A stretch of 64,000 bases of DNA from Cyanoderma ruficeps (GCA_008694505.1 VZDJ01000116.1:16888781-16952780); one strand, 5' to 3'. Shown: positions 45,450 through 58,082, numbered from the stretch's first letter. Notes: generated from the sequence alone by a model not told the origin. Program-made: numbers and translations.

Positions 45450-47130
45450 TCCTGATCACTTATATCTGAGCACGGGACCAGGCTGACATGAGCAAAGCAG
45501 AGGGGGGTCCCCTCATGTCCCTCGTGCCCTGGCAGGGGGTGCAAGCATGGGGCTCGCTGTGCTCCTTGGATGATGCTGGCCTACCTCTGCCTGCTAGTTC
45601 CCAGGCAGGCCACAGCTGGCTCCCTGCCATCCCATGGAAAGCAGAAATCCCAGCAAGGGTAAGTACAGGGTTGCTGGGAAATGGCCCAGTCCCCAAGCCA
45701 GAGCAAACAAGCAGCTCGAGGCCTTCCCGGACACCACGGTGATGGGCACATTCCCTGGGGAGCAGTGGGGGCCATGTAATCCTGCCTGGGAACCGGGCAG
45801 GAGCAGCTGAGCAGCACGGAGGTTTCCTGGGGGGAGCAAAGGAGGCACAGGGGACCAATAGAAGGCCAGCCTCCAGGAGGACTATGCCAGTACCCTTCCA
45901 GAAGCTGGGGTGCCCTGTGCCAGCTTTATTAGGGATATGAGGGAAAACCATGCTCATAAAACAGGGCTGATGCAGCAGAGGGTGGGAGCAGGATGGACCT
46001 GTATCTTCAGAGTAGGGTCAGGGGTTGGGTTGACATCCGCAGTGAGGAATGTCACCAGGCTATCCTTTCCCCTGACAGGGCTGAGGTCGGGAAGGCTGCA
46101 GAATACAGGTGCTGTGGTAGGAGCTCATGGCTGGGCAGGTGAGAGCAGGGTGGCCCTGGTGAGCCCATGGTGTGGCACCAGAGCTGAGGCATCAGTACCC
46201 TTGTTTCTGACGTGCCCCAAGCTCTGGCAGGCTCAGTGGGATTCCCTGGGCGGGAAGGGAGCAATGCCCTGCAGGAGCAGATCCTGCCCTCTGTGACAGA
46301 TCCTGCACATGCACCCAAGAGCTGCTGGAGCGCCCCAAGGCAACACTTTGGGGTTGAGGTCTGACCTGGAAAGCCCAAGGGTACCTGTGAAGCCCCCAAA
46401 CCTCCTTCCCCACATCAGCTCCAGTGCTCTGAGAAACTCACTAGTAGTTGTTTATTTCCCCCCTCTTTTGTTGGGATGAATCTGTCCCCTGCTGCCTTGC
46501 CCCAGTGCCAGTGCTGTGCCAGAGGGTCCCACATGACACTCTGGCACCCAGCATGGGCCAGACCAGGAAGAAAACCTGAAGCAGGGCTGCTCTCCTTGTG
46601 CCACCTTCACCTAAGGTCACAGAGTGCATGCCTGCTTGTGCCAAGAAAAGTTAAGCAGTAACTGGGAGGTGGTGATGAGCAAGCCAGGGGTGCTGGAGGG
46701 GCCAGGGAGCCCACCATGCAGAAGTCGTTCAGGTACAGCTCACTCAGAGTCCCTGCTGGTCCCAGTCTAAAAGCCTGCGGTGTCCCATGCAGGGCCACAG
46801 GGCAGGGGCCAAGGACCGTGCTGGGGGCTCCAGCTACTCCGGGGCAGGAGGTGGGGGTGCAGGGCACGGCTGAGGGCTGGCATAGGGGCAAGGCGGGCAG
46901 TGGAGGTGGGCTCCTGGCAAGGCTGCTATGGCAGGGTGGGCTGCTGGAGGGACCGGCAGTGGCTTTGGCAGTGTGCGGTGACAAGGAGGGAGCATCCCCA
47001 GGCAAAGGGCCTGTGGGCGGCAGACTCTCCCATGCGGGACAGGGCAAGGGACAGGGCTCTCTGGGGGAGATGGAGGATGTCAGGAGGGGCCAGGAGCAGG
47101 GATACCCCCCGAGTGGAGGAGGAGCGCCAA
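45450..47130. other. Intergenic region between LDB1 and the prominin
   Basis: Nothing convincing. A 257-codon minus-strand frame (46,607-47,380) runs through it into the next CpG island, but it is Pro/Ser/Ala-rich and has the look of a GC-driven frame. Confidence 0.6.
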
Positions 47131-47960
47131 GGTGCAGCGGGGAGGGGTGGGGCAGAGGGCTCCTCCTGGGCAGAGGAGGGGGCCGGCGCGGCCGCACGCC
47201 CCGGACAGACCCGGCGGGCTGGAGCGGAAGGGGCGGCTCTGTCCGGCCCTTCCCGCACCTCCTGGGGCCGCCGGCGCCGCGGGCTCGGTGAGGAGCCGTG
47301 CCGTGCTGGGGAGCTCCGCCTGCCGGGACGTGACCCCCGGGACACCTGCCCCGCATCCACCGGGTGCGTCCGCGGCACAACCGGGAGGGACCCGCGGCAC
47401 CTCCCCGCTCCTGCCCCCGGCTGCGGCTCCCGGAGCTCCGGCGGCGGGGCGGGGGATGGAGCGTGGGAAAGCTCTGCGGGGAGTGGGGATGGAGCCGAGC
47501 GGGCGCCCAGCCTTAGAGAAAACATGCTGTCTGTGGGCCCCGGAGGCTGTTCCCCGCTTGGGGGGACCGGGACGCGTGTGAAAAATGCCGGGTTTGCCGC
47601 AGTGCCCCATTTCGGAAGGTTTTTAGATGCTAAACCTGCTTCTATGGCTACAGCTGGTTTGTGTTGAAACTGTGAACGGCTCAACGCACCCCATCGCGAA
47701 AAGATGCAGATGGTGTGGGGCGGAGCGGGCGGGATGGCTGCCCTCGGGATCACCCCGGGCCACCCAGCTCCTGGGTTGGGGCAGGAGGAAACCAGTACAG
47801 GCAGGGGAGTTTAGCGGAGGGCGGGGAGGGGGACTCTTCCCGATGCCTGCGCTGGGACAGGTCGGTGATGACCCTGACTCCGGTATAGACAGGCGGCCCG
47901 AGGTGGCCGGGTGCCAAGAGCCGTCAGGGGCAGGGTAGGGCGATCGCGGCATCACCGCCT
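47130..47960 (+). promoter_or_regulatory. CpG island upstream of the prominin gene
   Basis: CpG-dense from about 47,130 to 47,560 and again at 47,700-47,960. It lies 0.4-1.2 kb before the first confident prominin exon on the same strand, so it is the likely promoter and 5'UTR region. A strong donor-like ACAG/GGTGAGT also occurs at about 48,078 and could end a non-coding first exon. Confidence 0.55.
47627..47712 (+). CDS. Candidate signal-peptide exon of the prominin
   Basis: An ATG at 47,627 opens MLNLLLWLQLVCVETVNG, a convincing hydrophobic signal peptide with plausible cleavage after Gly. A weak donor (TG/GTGTGG) at 47,713 would leave phase 2. The AG at 48,330-48,331 accepts that phase and continues in frame through Ser-Ala-Ala into MKLGNISKP. 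The joined protein would be about 829 residues, close to known prominins. Kozak context and donor are weak, so this is a hypothesis. Confidence 0.3.
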
Positions 47961-48341
47961 GTCCCGAACAGCTTGTTAGCAATCATCGCTGAAACTTAAA
48001 CAAACACAGACCTGGGCGCTGGCACGGTGCGGCCAGACCCTGCCGCAGCTGTGGGTGCAGAGAGGTGTCAGAGGACAGGGTGAGTGCTCAGAATCTGCTT
48101 CAGCCCCCCGGTCCCTCGTGGGCACCTCCTGCCTGGCTTCCCACCCTACTGCTCACAGAACTCCTCATCTTTCCTCGGTGCTCTCCCGCGGCTCTTTCCT
48201 TCCGGGCAGGAGCAGGCAGGTGCCTGATTTTTTCTCTGCATTTCCTGGTCGGAGGCAGAAGGCAGGGCAGGCTGGGTGGCCCCTTGCCCCGACGACAGTG
48301 ACAGCTCCTCTCGGTGCCCAGGTATCCACAGGAGTGCTGCG

Positions 48342-51300
48342 ATGAAGCTGGGGAACATCTCAAAGCCCACGTACGGCCCTGGTCTGGAGGCGCCGGGGAG
48401 CAGCACGCCGGGGCTGGTGACAATGGCACACGGCTTCCTGCGGCTGGTGCAGCCCAACCCCCTGCCCACAGGTGGGTGCATGGCGGTGGGGGCTGGCAGG
48501 GGTGTGGGGGGGCTGCCTGGGGCTGCAGCGTCCCCGTTAAACGTGAGCCCTCCTGCAGTGGTGACTGTCCATCCAGAATTTAAACACTGAGGTACTGGGT
48601 AAAGAGGGATAGGACTGAGGTAATCAGGAGCGGGATCCCAAGGATTGCCAGCTTTGTCCTGCTCATGTCCCATAGCAACTGTGGGGCTATCTCAGCTGGG
48701 CCCCAGGACAGGCTTTAGTGGTAGTGCCACCTTGCAGACTCCTGCCCCATCTTCCCTCCAGGTATCTTAATCCTAGGCCCCCAAAATGTGCAGAGCAAAC
48801 CCCACTCTGACTGCAGGGTCTTTGCCTGTCTTGCAGCCCTCTGTGCTTGCTGGCCCCCAAAGCAGGGTGTCCCACTGCCAGTGGCAACACTGTGTGCTCT
48901 CCGTGTGCACTGCCCTGCTTGCCAGCACTTGCCCTTGTTCCTGTCACTGTCACAGCTCTGTCCCGAGGCAGCTGCAGGTTGGCACAGGTGATACCAGGAC
49001 CCTGCAGCTGCTCGATACTCATGGGGCAAGTGCTGCCCTCCTGGAGGGAAATGCCACTCTGGCTGCTGCCACTTGTGCTTCCTCCTTTCACTGGCTTCAA
49101 ACCTTGCTCACCGTCAATGTGCTGGCAAAGGTGTGGCTGACACATGTGGCTTTGTGGACTGGTGTCACACAGACACTTGGGTACATGCGCCCCATGTGTC
49201 ATCAAGGCTTGTAATGAGGGCATGGGGTGCAGGCAGGGAGAGCCCTGGGAATGAAAGAGGCAGTGGGGCCAACACTCATTCCTCACTGGCAGTGCTGTTG
49301 GGAATTTGTGTAGGGCTGGGCTGCAGGAGGTCAGCCCCAGGGTGGTGTCCCTTATGCCCACTATGATGAGGAACCCCCTTGTTCTGTAGACCCCTGAGAC
49401 CCTGGGGGCTGGCAGCACTTTTCCTGGGTGCAAAAATGCTGCATGATGTTATGGCTGGGGAGGGCAGCTGCAAGGGAGAAAAATTACATACTCAGAGCTG
49501 GTCTGAGCTGCATCCTCAGGCTGGGAGCACCTCTCTGGGGGAGTCTGTGCCCTTTTGGAGGGTCCCAAAGGGCCCAGCACCTGTTCATAGCCCTCTGTGC
49601 TTCTTGTCTCCCAGAGCTGATTAATTTTGGGCAGTCCCAGAGTGAGTTCGGCCGGGAGGACATCCGCAAGGTGAGCAGGCAGCTGGGTTGGGGAGCCAGC
49701 AGCCCCAGACCGCTGTGGACTGGGGGATGCTGGTGGGTGCTGCTCTGAGGCTGAGCCCTGGATGCCGGGCAGCAGCAAGGGGACATTCTCTGCTCCCTGG
49801 GGGGACCCATTTTGTCTTTTGGGCTCTGGACAGGGTGTGCAGAGCTGAGGAGCCTTCAGGGGCACCAGCGTTATGCTGCCTCTCATTCTTCCTATCCCAG
49901 CTGCTGCTCTACGAACTGGGTTTCCTCATCTGTGTGGCCACTGGAGTCCTCTTCATCATCCTCGTGCCGCTGGTGGGATGCTGCTTCTGCTGCTGCCGCT
50001 GCTGCGGGAACTGCGGGGGCCGCATGTACCAGAAGCAGGGCCGGCGGATGCGCTGCCGGCGCCGGGCGCTCTGCGCCTCTGTCCTGCTGGTCTCCGCTTT
50101 CCTCCTGTGAGTGCGCTGGCCGGGAGGCTCCGGATGGAACCCAGGGGTGGCTGGAAATGCCGGCGCTTGGTGGCCGGGCCAGGAAACTGTCATTGTTCAC
50201 GAGCAGGTCCCGGCACGGCGGGACAAAGGAGAGGAAGCAGCAGCGGTGGGAAGCTGGCCCCGGGGGGCTGTGCATCGGCACCGTGCGGACCTTTCCCGAC
50301 AGTTTCCCCACGGCGTACCAGCCTCCCCCGTGCCTCAGTTTCCTGCCTCTCTCCTCTGGTCCCTCCGTGCAGGGCACTTGCTGGGATGCACAAGGAAGCA
50401 GGGGTCACTGGTGTGCTCCAGACCCCGCAGGCTGGGGTCTGTGTGGGTGGATTTGGAGGGTACTGGGGGGGAGCATTGGGACTGAGCTCCCCACGTGCTG
50501 ACCGTGCCACCCTTCCCTTGTAGGGCTGGTGGTGTCTGTGCCCTCATCAGCAACTCCCGCTTCTCCCAGGCTGTGAAGAGCACCTTCCCCAATGTGAACA
50601 ACACTCTGGCAGATGTCCACACCTACCTGGCCTCCATCCCCCAGGCATGCATGATCTCCCTGCCTTGTCTTGGGCGAAAGGGGCCAGGTGGGAGGAGCAG
50701 CCCAAATAGCCCCCTGGGCAGGGCACTGAAGGGGCTGGCAGCAGAGAAAGGTGCCCACCCTCACAGATACCACATCTCTGTCCCTACAGCAAGTCGATTT
50801 TATCATCAACAGGAGCAGTGTCCCACTGGACTACGCCAACTACAGCCTCCAGGGTGAGGGGATGCAACAGGACAGGCTGGAGCATCCTCATGGCCCTGTG
50901 GGGAGCTGCTCCCGGGCTGGGGGTTCTTGGGCTGTGGGGGTGTTGTGTGGGTTTACCTTTCTGCCCTGTGGGTGGTTGCTAACCCTGCGGGCCACTAGGC
51001 TGGTTCTTATGGGGATGTCTAAAGAGACTGGGTCTGGAGTCTCTTCCAAACTCCAGCTCTACTCCAGTTGCTGCTTTTCCCCATTCAGGCTCCTCTCTGG
51101 GAAGGGTAATGCAGGTGGTGGGAGGGTGAGAATATCCCCACTGGCCCCCACCTGGGGGGTGGGTGAGGGAGGGATGCTGATGGTGTCAGTGTTTCCACCA
51201 GCTTTCCTGCGAGTCCCAGGACCTTGCAGGGATCCTGTCATTGACACCACCTCTCCCATCTCTGCAGACATTGGGCCCAATCTGGGCAGTAGGATCACCT

Positions 51301-54300
51301 CACGCATCAGGAGCAGCACGGACGAGGCTCTGGGATCTCTCCAGATCCTCTTGCAAGGTACTGGCCCCATCCCTGGGAGGCTGGCAAGGGACTCAGAGGG
51401 ATGCTGGAGCCAAAAGATGGGGTAGGTGCATGTTTGGGTAAGGCTCCCTTGGAGGTGGATCCCTTTGGCCTCCCAACCACACCTTGGGGTAAGTGCCATG
51501 AGTTTGGGGGTGCTCCTCTGTTGCATTTTTTCATGGTTTCCTGAGGTTCAGCTGGGTGAGAACGAGTCCCTGCCACACCGGCAGGATGAGGCCTTGAGCT
51601 CCCCGCTATCTCCCCAGGGATGGAGACATTGAAGGACACCTTTGGCAACATTGTCACCAGTCGCTCAGACCTCGAGGAGCTGCAGAGCAACTACAGCCAG
51701 CGGTTGGTCAGCCTGCGGGATCGGCTCAACCACACCCTGCAGAACTGTGGCCTCCCCTGCAGCCAAGTGTCCCTGGATGGGCTCGCCTTCACCACCAACT
51801 TCAGCATGGTGAGGAGGGGCAAGGTGTGGATGAAGGCCCCAGCAGCCCCGGCCCCCACAGCTTCCTCACCCCAGGCTCTTTTCTGCAGATCCCAAGTGTG
51901 CAGCAGCAGCTGAAGGCTCTGCATGAGGTCTCTGACTCAAAGATAGAGACTGAGTTAAAGGAGGTAAGATGTGTCCCCTTCACCCAGGCACAAAGCTGGG
52001 TGTTCCTGCAACTGTTGGGGCCGTGCTGATGGGGAGTGGGTTGGGAAGAGCTCTGTCAAGGAGTTCAGTGTGTGACATGGAGGGAGGGACTGGCCAGAGG
52101 TCTGCTCACTGTCCCAACCATTCCTGCACAGTGGTAGGGTGGACTGGGTGCTGTGGGGAGCCTGTCTGTCCTGTGCTACTAGGGTCTGGGGACAAGGGGA
52201 TGTGCTGCTCAGCCCTGGATTGCAGGCAGGGATGTGAGTTTTATGCCATCTTCCTCTGGATGCAGGTTAACAGAACGCTGGACACGACCCCTGACAAGGT
52301 GCAAGAGCAGTCCCAGGAAGTGGTGGCACGTAAGCAGGGCTTTGTGTGCTGTCTTCTTCTAGGGTTCCCTCCTCCCTTCTCAAGCCATTCTTTCCTGGAG
52401 GCCTTCCCTGCAGCCCTGGCTGTCCCCAGGTGCCATAATGCCAATCCTTGGCCATGACTGCCCCTTTCCTATCCTTTCTGAGTCCCTGGTGCCCTGCAGG
52501 ACCCAGGCAGCAGCTCACAATGTCAGCATGTCCCTGTTCCTTGCAGAGAGCCAGGACCAGCTGGGCCTCATCAGGCAGGAGATCAGAAGATTGCAGGAAG
52601 AGTTGGTGTTCCTGGATGTGGAGGAGAAAGTTGGGGCCTTTGTGAACAATACCACATCGGTGCTGGAGGAGTACAGGGAGCCCATCCTTGCCTGGGATAG
52701 GATCAGGTGGGTGAGGGGCTGTGGCCTCGGCTCCATTGTCTGGAGAGTTTTAAGGCTCCTGCTCCTCCAGTTGCTGGTGGTGGGGGCTTGCTGGGCTGTG
52801 GGTGCAGGGTAGTCAGAGCTGTGCCTTGCAGACACATGTGCCCCTTCCCTGCTGTGGTGTCTGGGACCTTTTTGCCTCCCCATGAAGGCAGCCAGTGGCC
52901 TGTAGGGTGCTGCTCAGGGTCCCAGGTTCTGCTGCCTGACTCCTGCCCTTTGTCTTTCCCCAGGTTGATCGTGTGTGCCCTCCTGTGCTGCACGGTACTG
53001 CTGGTGGTCCTCTGCAACGTTTTTGGGCTGCTGCTGGGGCCCCTGGGGCTGAAGGAAGGTGTGCTGCCCACAGAGCGCAGCAGCCTCTCCGATGCTGGCG
53101 GGAACTTCTTCATGGCGTGAGGCTCCACTGGCTGCCAAGGACGTGTGTGGGAGCGGTGGGGTGGGTGGGCAGGGCTGGCCTGGGAATGCTCCAGCTCCTA
53201 AATCAGCATATTACTGCAGCTTAATGGCCTGCCCCATGGCAACTCCCCGTGCAGGTAGTGAATTGAAGGTCAAACGTGGTGCTGGTGAGAGGCATGCGAG
53301 GGGAGCCCGTTTGCCCTGTGATGGGGAGGGCGGGCAGTGTGTGTGTGGGTGCTGCAGCTCTGCGGGGGAGTGCTGGCTTGCAAAGCTGTGGGAAGCTTTT
53401 CTGGAATCCAGGCTCCAGAGCAGAGCCCGGTCATGCTCTGGGGTCTGAAGGCAGAACAGAGACGAGCTTGTGGGAAGGGTGGTGTTCCCACAACTGTGGG
53501 GGTGAGGGGTGTGCAGCCCCTAGGCTCTGCTGGGGGCAATGCCAGCATCAGTTCTGGGCCACAGGGCTGCTGGTGCTGATGGCATTTCTGTCCCGGCAGA
53601 GGGGTTGGCTTCAGTTTCATCTTCTCCTGGCTGCTCATGCTGCTGGTGATGATCATCTTCGTGCTGGGGGGGAACACTTACATGTTCTTCTGTGAGTCCT
53701 GGCACAACCAGCAGCTCTTCCAGGTAAGCTTGCTGTGGGGAAACAGCTCTGCCTGGAGATACTGCTGCCTACATAAGGATTGCTGGTGGAGCAGAGGCAG
53801 CACTAGCCATTTAGGATGTTCTTCCAAGGTGTCCTGGCCTGCGCTATGTCTAGTTTCTGCATCTCTTTCTTTGCTCTTAGCTCCTGGACACCCCTGGCAT
53901 GATCCCTAACTTCAATATCTCAGAGCTCCTGGGCCTAAAGGGTGACACAGCAAACTTCTCAGAGATATACAGGTAGGTCCCAGCCCTGATGGTATGTCTT
54001 TGGTGGGAGTAGAGCTACTCAGTGCCCTCAGATGCTCTCCAGGAGCAGGTCAGCTTGCCCTAACTTCCCAGGCTGTGGGTAGGCACTGGTTTCAGGGAAG
54101 GAGCAAGGTGCAACCTACCTGCACAGGTGAGGACATGCTCCTGGAAGGGTTGATCCTCGTCTGCCTTGTTTTCATCCCCATGCCCCCATCCTACAGGCAG
54201 TGCCAGCAAGATGCTTCCCTGTGGCAAACGCTGCACTTGGACCAGAGCATGTCCCTGGATGAGCTCTTGAATATCAGCCAGGTGAGCATGGGGGTTGCCC

Positions 54301-57300
54301 GGGTCTTGAGGACAGGGATCCAGACCAAGGGCTGAGGGGACAGTAAGGGGCCAGCACATGTCCCATCATGGCCCCCTTTGCTCTGGCAGTACACCGGAGA
54401 CATCTCCACAGCTTTCGAGAAGATGAACATCAACCTAAGTCCCATCTCCCTGCTCAGCCAGAGCCAGAAAGACCTGCTGTTGAATGCCAGTCAGGCCGGA
54501 CAGCCCCCCAACTTCACCCTCACCCTGGAACAGGTGTGCTGGGTGTAGCCTGGTCTTGGGATTGAGGGTGGAGGTTGCATGTGAGTTGAGGTCTGCTGCT
54601 CTCTCCTTTTGCTGCTGTGGGAGTCCTCTGCCATCAGGGTAACCTGTTAGGGTAACAAGACACATCCTCTGTGTGGCCCTGGCTCCACTCTGCCCCACAA
54701 AGAAGGGGTATAAGGGGTATAGCCCCCCTCATGAACCCCATTCTTCATTCTCATGGCTCTGTCTCTGCCTTTTCCAGTTGAATCAGAATTTGACCCAGGG
54801 AAGCCTCCTGGATCTCGCTGCAGAGTTGGAGCAGCTGGCAGAAAGAGTGGTGAGAGACCATGACAACCCAGGGCCATAGCCACCCTGTCCCCAAAGCCAC
54901 TGGTTGCAGGGCTCCTCTGTGCCTGCCTGGGTGTTGAGGGGAGGCCCTTTACTCTTGTCCAGCTCTTTTCCTCAGCCTGGCCCATCAGCTGGCTGTGGTG
55001 AGGCACAGAGCTGGCCACTGCTGACTGCAGCTCTTCCAGGACACAGGTATGAAGAAGGACCTGGAAGATAATGCTCGTGACCTGAGGGAGCTGGAAAAGG
55101 AGATGCAGGCGAGCTTCTCTGGGCCACTGGTGAGTGATGCTGGAGGATGTCCTGGGGATGCTGGGTTGGGCTTCCCTAGAGCTCTGAGCCTGCTGGCAGG
55201 GTCTTGTCTGAGCTGTGGGGTCTGCACCTCTGACCTCTCTTCTCTCCGTCCCCAGCAAAGTCTGAAGGAGAACATCCACTCAGTGCAGAGTGGGGCTGCC
55301 CAGCTAGAGGTAAGCTGCACAAGGGGAGTGCATGCCAGTCCCGGGCACCCTGCAAAGCACCCTCGAGGTCCTGCAGTGGAGGTGCTGGGGCTAAGCTGCA
55401 GTCTGGGGGGCTGCTTCATGTGCTGGAGGGGCTGTTCATGGGGTAGAGGGAGGGAGGCCGTGGACCCTGCTAGGCGCAGGCGCCCTCCACCTGAGGTACT
55501 TGGCACTACCAGCGTGTGACTGCTGGGAACAAACACCACAGCTCCAAGAGGCTGTGCCCCAGGGATTGCTGCTGTGCAGGCTTGGTGAAGTGCAGAGACC
55601 CCACTTAGATCACACTGCTGAAAGCACTTTTCACCGCAGGGACAGACAACAGCTGCACTGGACAAAGCCAGCAAAACGCAGGAGTTCCTGGAGAGGGAGA
55701 TGCCAAACATCATCAAGAATGTGAGCTTGCCTTGCCCTGCTGCCAGGTCACATGGACCGGACCCCCTCACCAAGACCTCCCTCTATACAGGGAAGCCAAA
55801 CCTTGTCTGGCTGCTCATCCTGCTCACCTTCCCTGGGTGTCCCCTTCCCTTATGGTATCCCTAGAAAGGGGTAGGGTGAAGCATTCAGCCCTGTTGCTGC
55901 TGGGCTGAGGTGGTCTGAGAGCCCTGATCCTGACATGAAGGGGACATGGGGCATGGAAGGGAACGGTGCTGCAGCATCCCCACTCTGTGTTTGCCCCTCC
56001 AGGAGACATGGGCCTTCCTGGAGCAGCTGTTGGATTTCTTTGAGACCTACATTTCATGGGCCAAGAGCAGGGTAAGCTGAGCCTTCCTCAGTGAGGTGGA
56101 GAGAAGGGGAGAATGAACTGCTGGGCTTGGTGGATGCTGACATATGCTGTCCCCACCATGTCTCCAGGTGACAGAAGATGTGGCACGTTGCAAGCCCATA
56201 GCTCAGTCCCTGGATAATGTGGAGGTCATTGGCTGTGACTATATCATGGACTCTGTGGTGAGTGGGGCAGCGGTGTGGTGAGTGACACACACGTGTGGGG
56301 TGGCAGCGAGGTCCTCTTGTCCTCCTCATGCACAGGATGAGGGAGGCAGGGAAGGATGAGGGATGCACAGGAGGCAGTGCTCAGCTTCTGCCAGCACACT
56401 GCTGTGGCTAAGAGGAAAGGCCAGGCTCTGAGGAGTGGGTGGTAATTGGGGAGCGCTGGGAGCAAAGGAGAAGCTCCCAGTTGCTCTGTGGACCTAGTGG
56501 CTCTTCCTACACCCTATGCAGAATGCCTTCTGGTTCAGCCTGGGCTGGTGCACCTTGTTCCTGCTGCCCAGCATCATCCTGGCCATCAGACTTGCCAAGT
56601 TTTACCGCCGCATGGATATTGCAGATGTGTACAGGTGAGGAGCAGCCCCACCCCCTGTGACAACACTGGGTCTGGCCCAGACCACCTACCAGCCCCTTCA
56701 TGTCCTGTGGTAGCCTGTGGGGCTCATGCTAAAGTAACGTGGACTGGGAAGAACCTGAGAGGTGGCTTGGGGCCCTCAGCCTCTGAGGATGGGGGTGCTC
56801 TGGAGCTTTTCTCTGCCTGCTCTGAACCTCCCATTTGGGCAGACAAAGGTGCATCCCCTTTAGAGGAAGGAGCCTGGCAGGGCTGCAGCCCCAGCCTGGC
56901 TCAAGTCCAGCACTGACTTGCTCTGTTTTGCACTATTTTTGTGCTGGAGCACTGGCATGGGAGCACAGCTGGATGCTGTGCAGAATGCAATGTACTGCAT
57001 GGTTGGTTGGCTTTGCCATGAGGGTGCAGTGCTTGCTCACATGCCTGTGGCTGCTGGTGTCCTGCCCTCCAGCCCTCTGGACACTGCCTGGTGGCTCCAC
57101 TGCCAGCACAGGGTATCCCTGTGGTAGTGAGCAGTTTCTAGTTGGATTTTCAACTCCTGAGGTGGAAATTGTGGCCCTGTGGTGCAGCTGCTGGGCTGGG
57201 GGCTCCCCAGCTCCTGGCACCCCTCTGAGCTGGCTGGAGACATGGGCTCAGCTGCTCAGGAACCTCAGGGAGCTGAAGCTGAGCATAGGGATCTGGGAGC

Positions 57301-57984
57301 TGCTGAGCGTGGTGAGCTGCTCTGCCTACCTGGGGAAGGAGCACTGAGGCTCTGGGGGACCCATAAGAGCCCAGCTCTCTGTTCAGATCAGGCAGCCAGG
57401 ATGGAGGGGACCACAGCACCCTGGAGCCCACGTGCTCTTCTTTTGTGACCCATGGGAGATCTTGTCCCACCAGAAGATGCTGGGCTGTCCACAAGGCATT
57501 TTCTTGCCTCACTAACACGGTCCTCTCTTCTTTCTCCCCTCTAGGAATGAAGACTTTGAGATGTAAGCTACTTACTCTGCCAGGTCCCTGGGCTGGGGGG
57601 GGGGCAGTCCCTATAGTACAGAGGGAATGGGGTTGGGGATAAGGGTGAGTGCAGACCAATGAGTGTGCTGGTACCAGGGGATGGCTATGAAGGGACTTTC
57701 ATAGTGTATGCAGTTATGGTGTCCCCTATCATCTTCTCATACTTCTAAGTCTGGAGGTGCTGCTGGTCCCAACCTCCCAAGCTGGTGGGTTTGGGGAAGC
57801 TGTCTCCATACCCTATTTCCTCTGGGGCTGGGTGATAGGAGTGGGATGATATTTGACCATTCCAGTGCATCTTGAGCTGTCCCTTGCTCCCCCCTGTGGC
57901 TGGGGGTGACATATGTGACTTTGGTTTTGCAGGCCACCAACATTCAACTCCTACAAAATCCCCAGGCCTTCTACAAGGCATTAG
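48342..57984 (+). CDS. PROM3: Prominin family pentaspan membrane protein (PROM3-like), 24 coding exons
   Basis: Prominins bind cholesterol and mark microvilli, cilia and other plasma-membrane protrusions. Coding exons: 48342-48471, 49615-49670, 49901-50106, 50524-50644, 50790-50853, 51268-51357, 51618-51808, 51889-51963, 52266-52329, 52547-52706, 52964-53116, 53600-53723, 53881-53972, 54197-54281, 54390-54533, 54778-54849, 55040-55129, 55256-55309, 55640-55720, 56003-56071, 56168-56257, 56522-56634, 57545-57562, 57933-57984. Phases agree throughout: 797 residues from ATG 48,342 plus an uncertain signal exon. Membrane spans at about 64-90, 117-140, 387-412, 436-466 and 738-762. A Cys cluster follows span 1, and two large loops carry many N-glycosylation sites (NNTL, NHTL, NFSM, NRTL, NNTT; later NISE, NFSE, NLSP, NASQ, NFTL, NLTQ). 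The tail is [12 protein letters not shown] plus 20 residues. Family call is firm; the symbol rests on locus, between LDB1 and HPS6, where neither PROM1 nor PROM2 lies in mammals. Confidence 0.9.
49901..50106 (+). CDS. PROM3: Prominin exon 3: first two membrane spans and Cys cluster
   Basis: Encodes span 1 ([19 protein letters not shown]), the cluster [14 protein letters not shown], a basic intracellular loop and most of span 2 ([14 protein letters not shown]). The layout [11 protein letters not shown] followed by Cys-rich then CGG matches the equivalent part of PROM1 very closely and is the best family diagnostic. Confidence 0.95.
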
Positions 57985-58082
57985 CCCCCATCACCTGCAG
58001 ATGGAGGAGGAAATGAACAGACCCCCTCACTTGAAAAATGTGACTATTTATTTTTGCAGGGCTGTAATTTTCGGTGTCAGAC

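Noticed and set aside
46607..47380. 257-codon minus-strand frame upstream of the prominin
   Set aside because: Compositionally Pro/Ser/Ala driven, no recognised family, and it overlaps the probable prominin promoter island.
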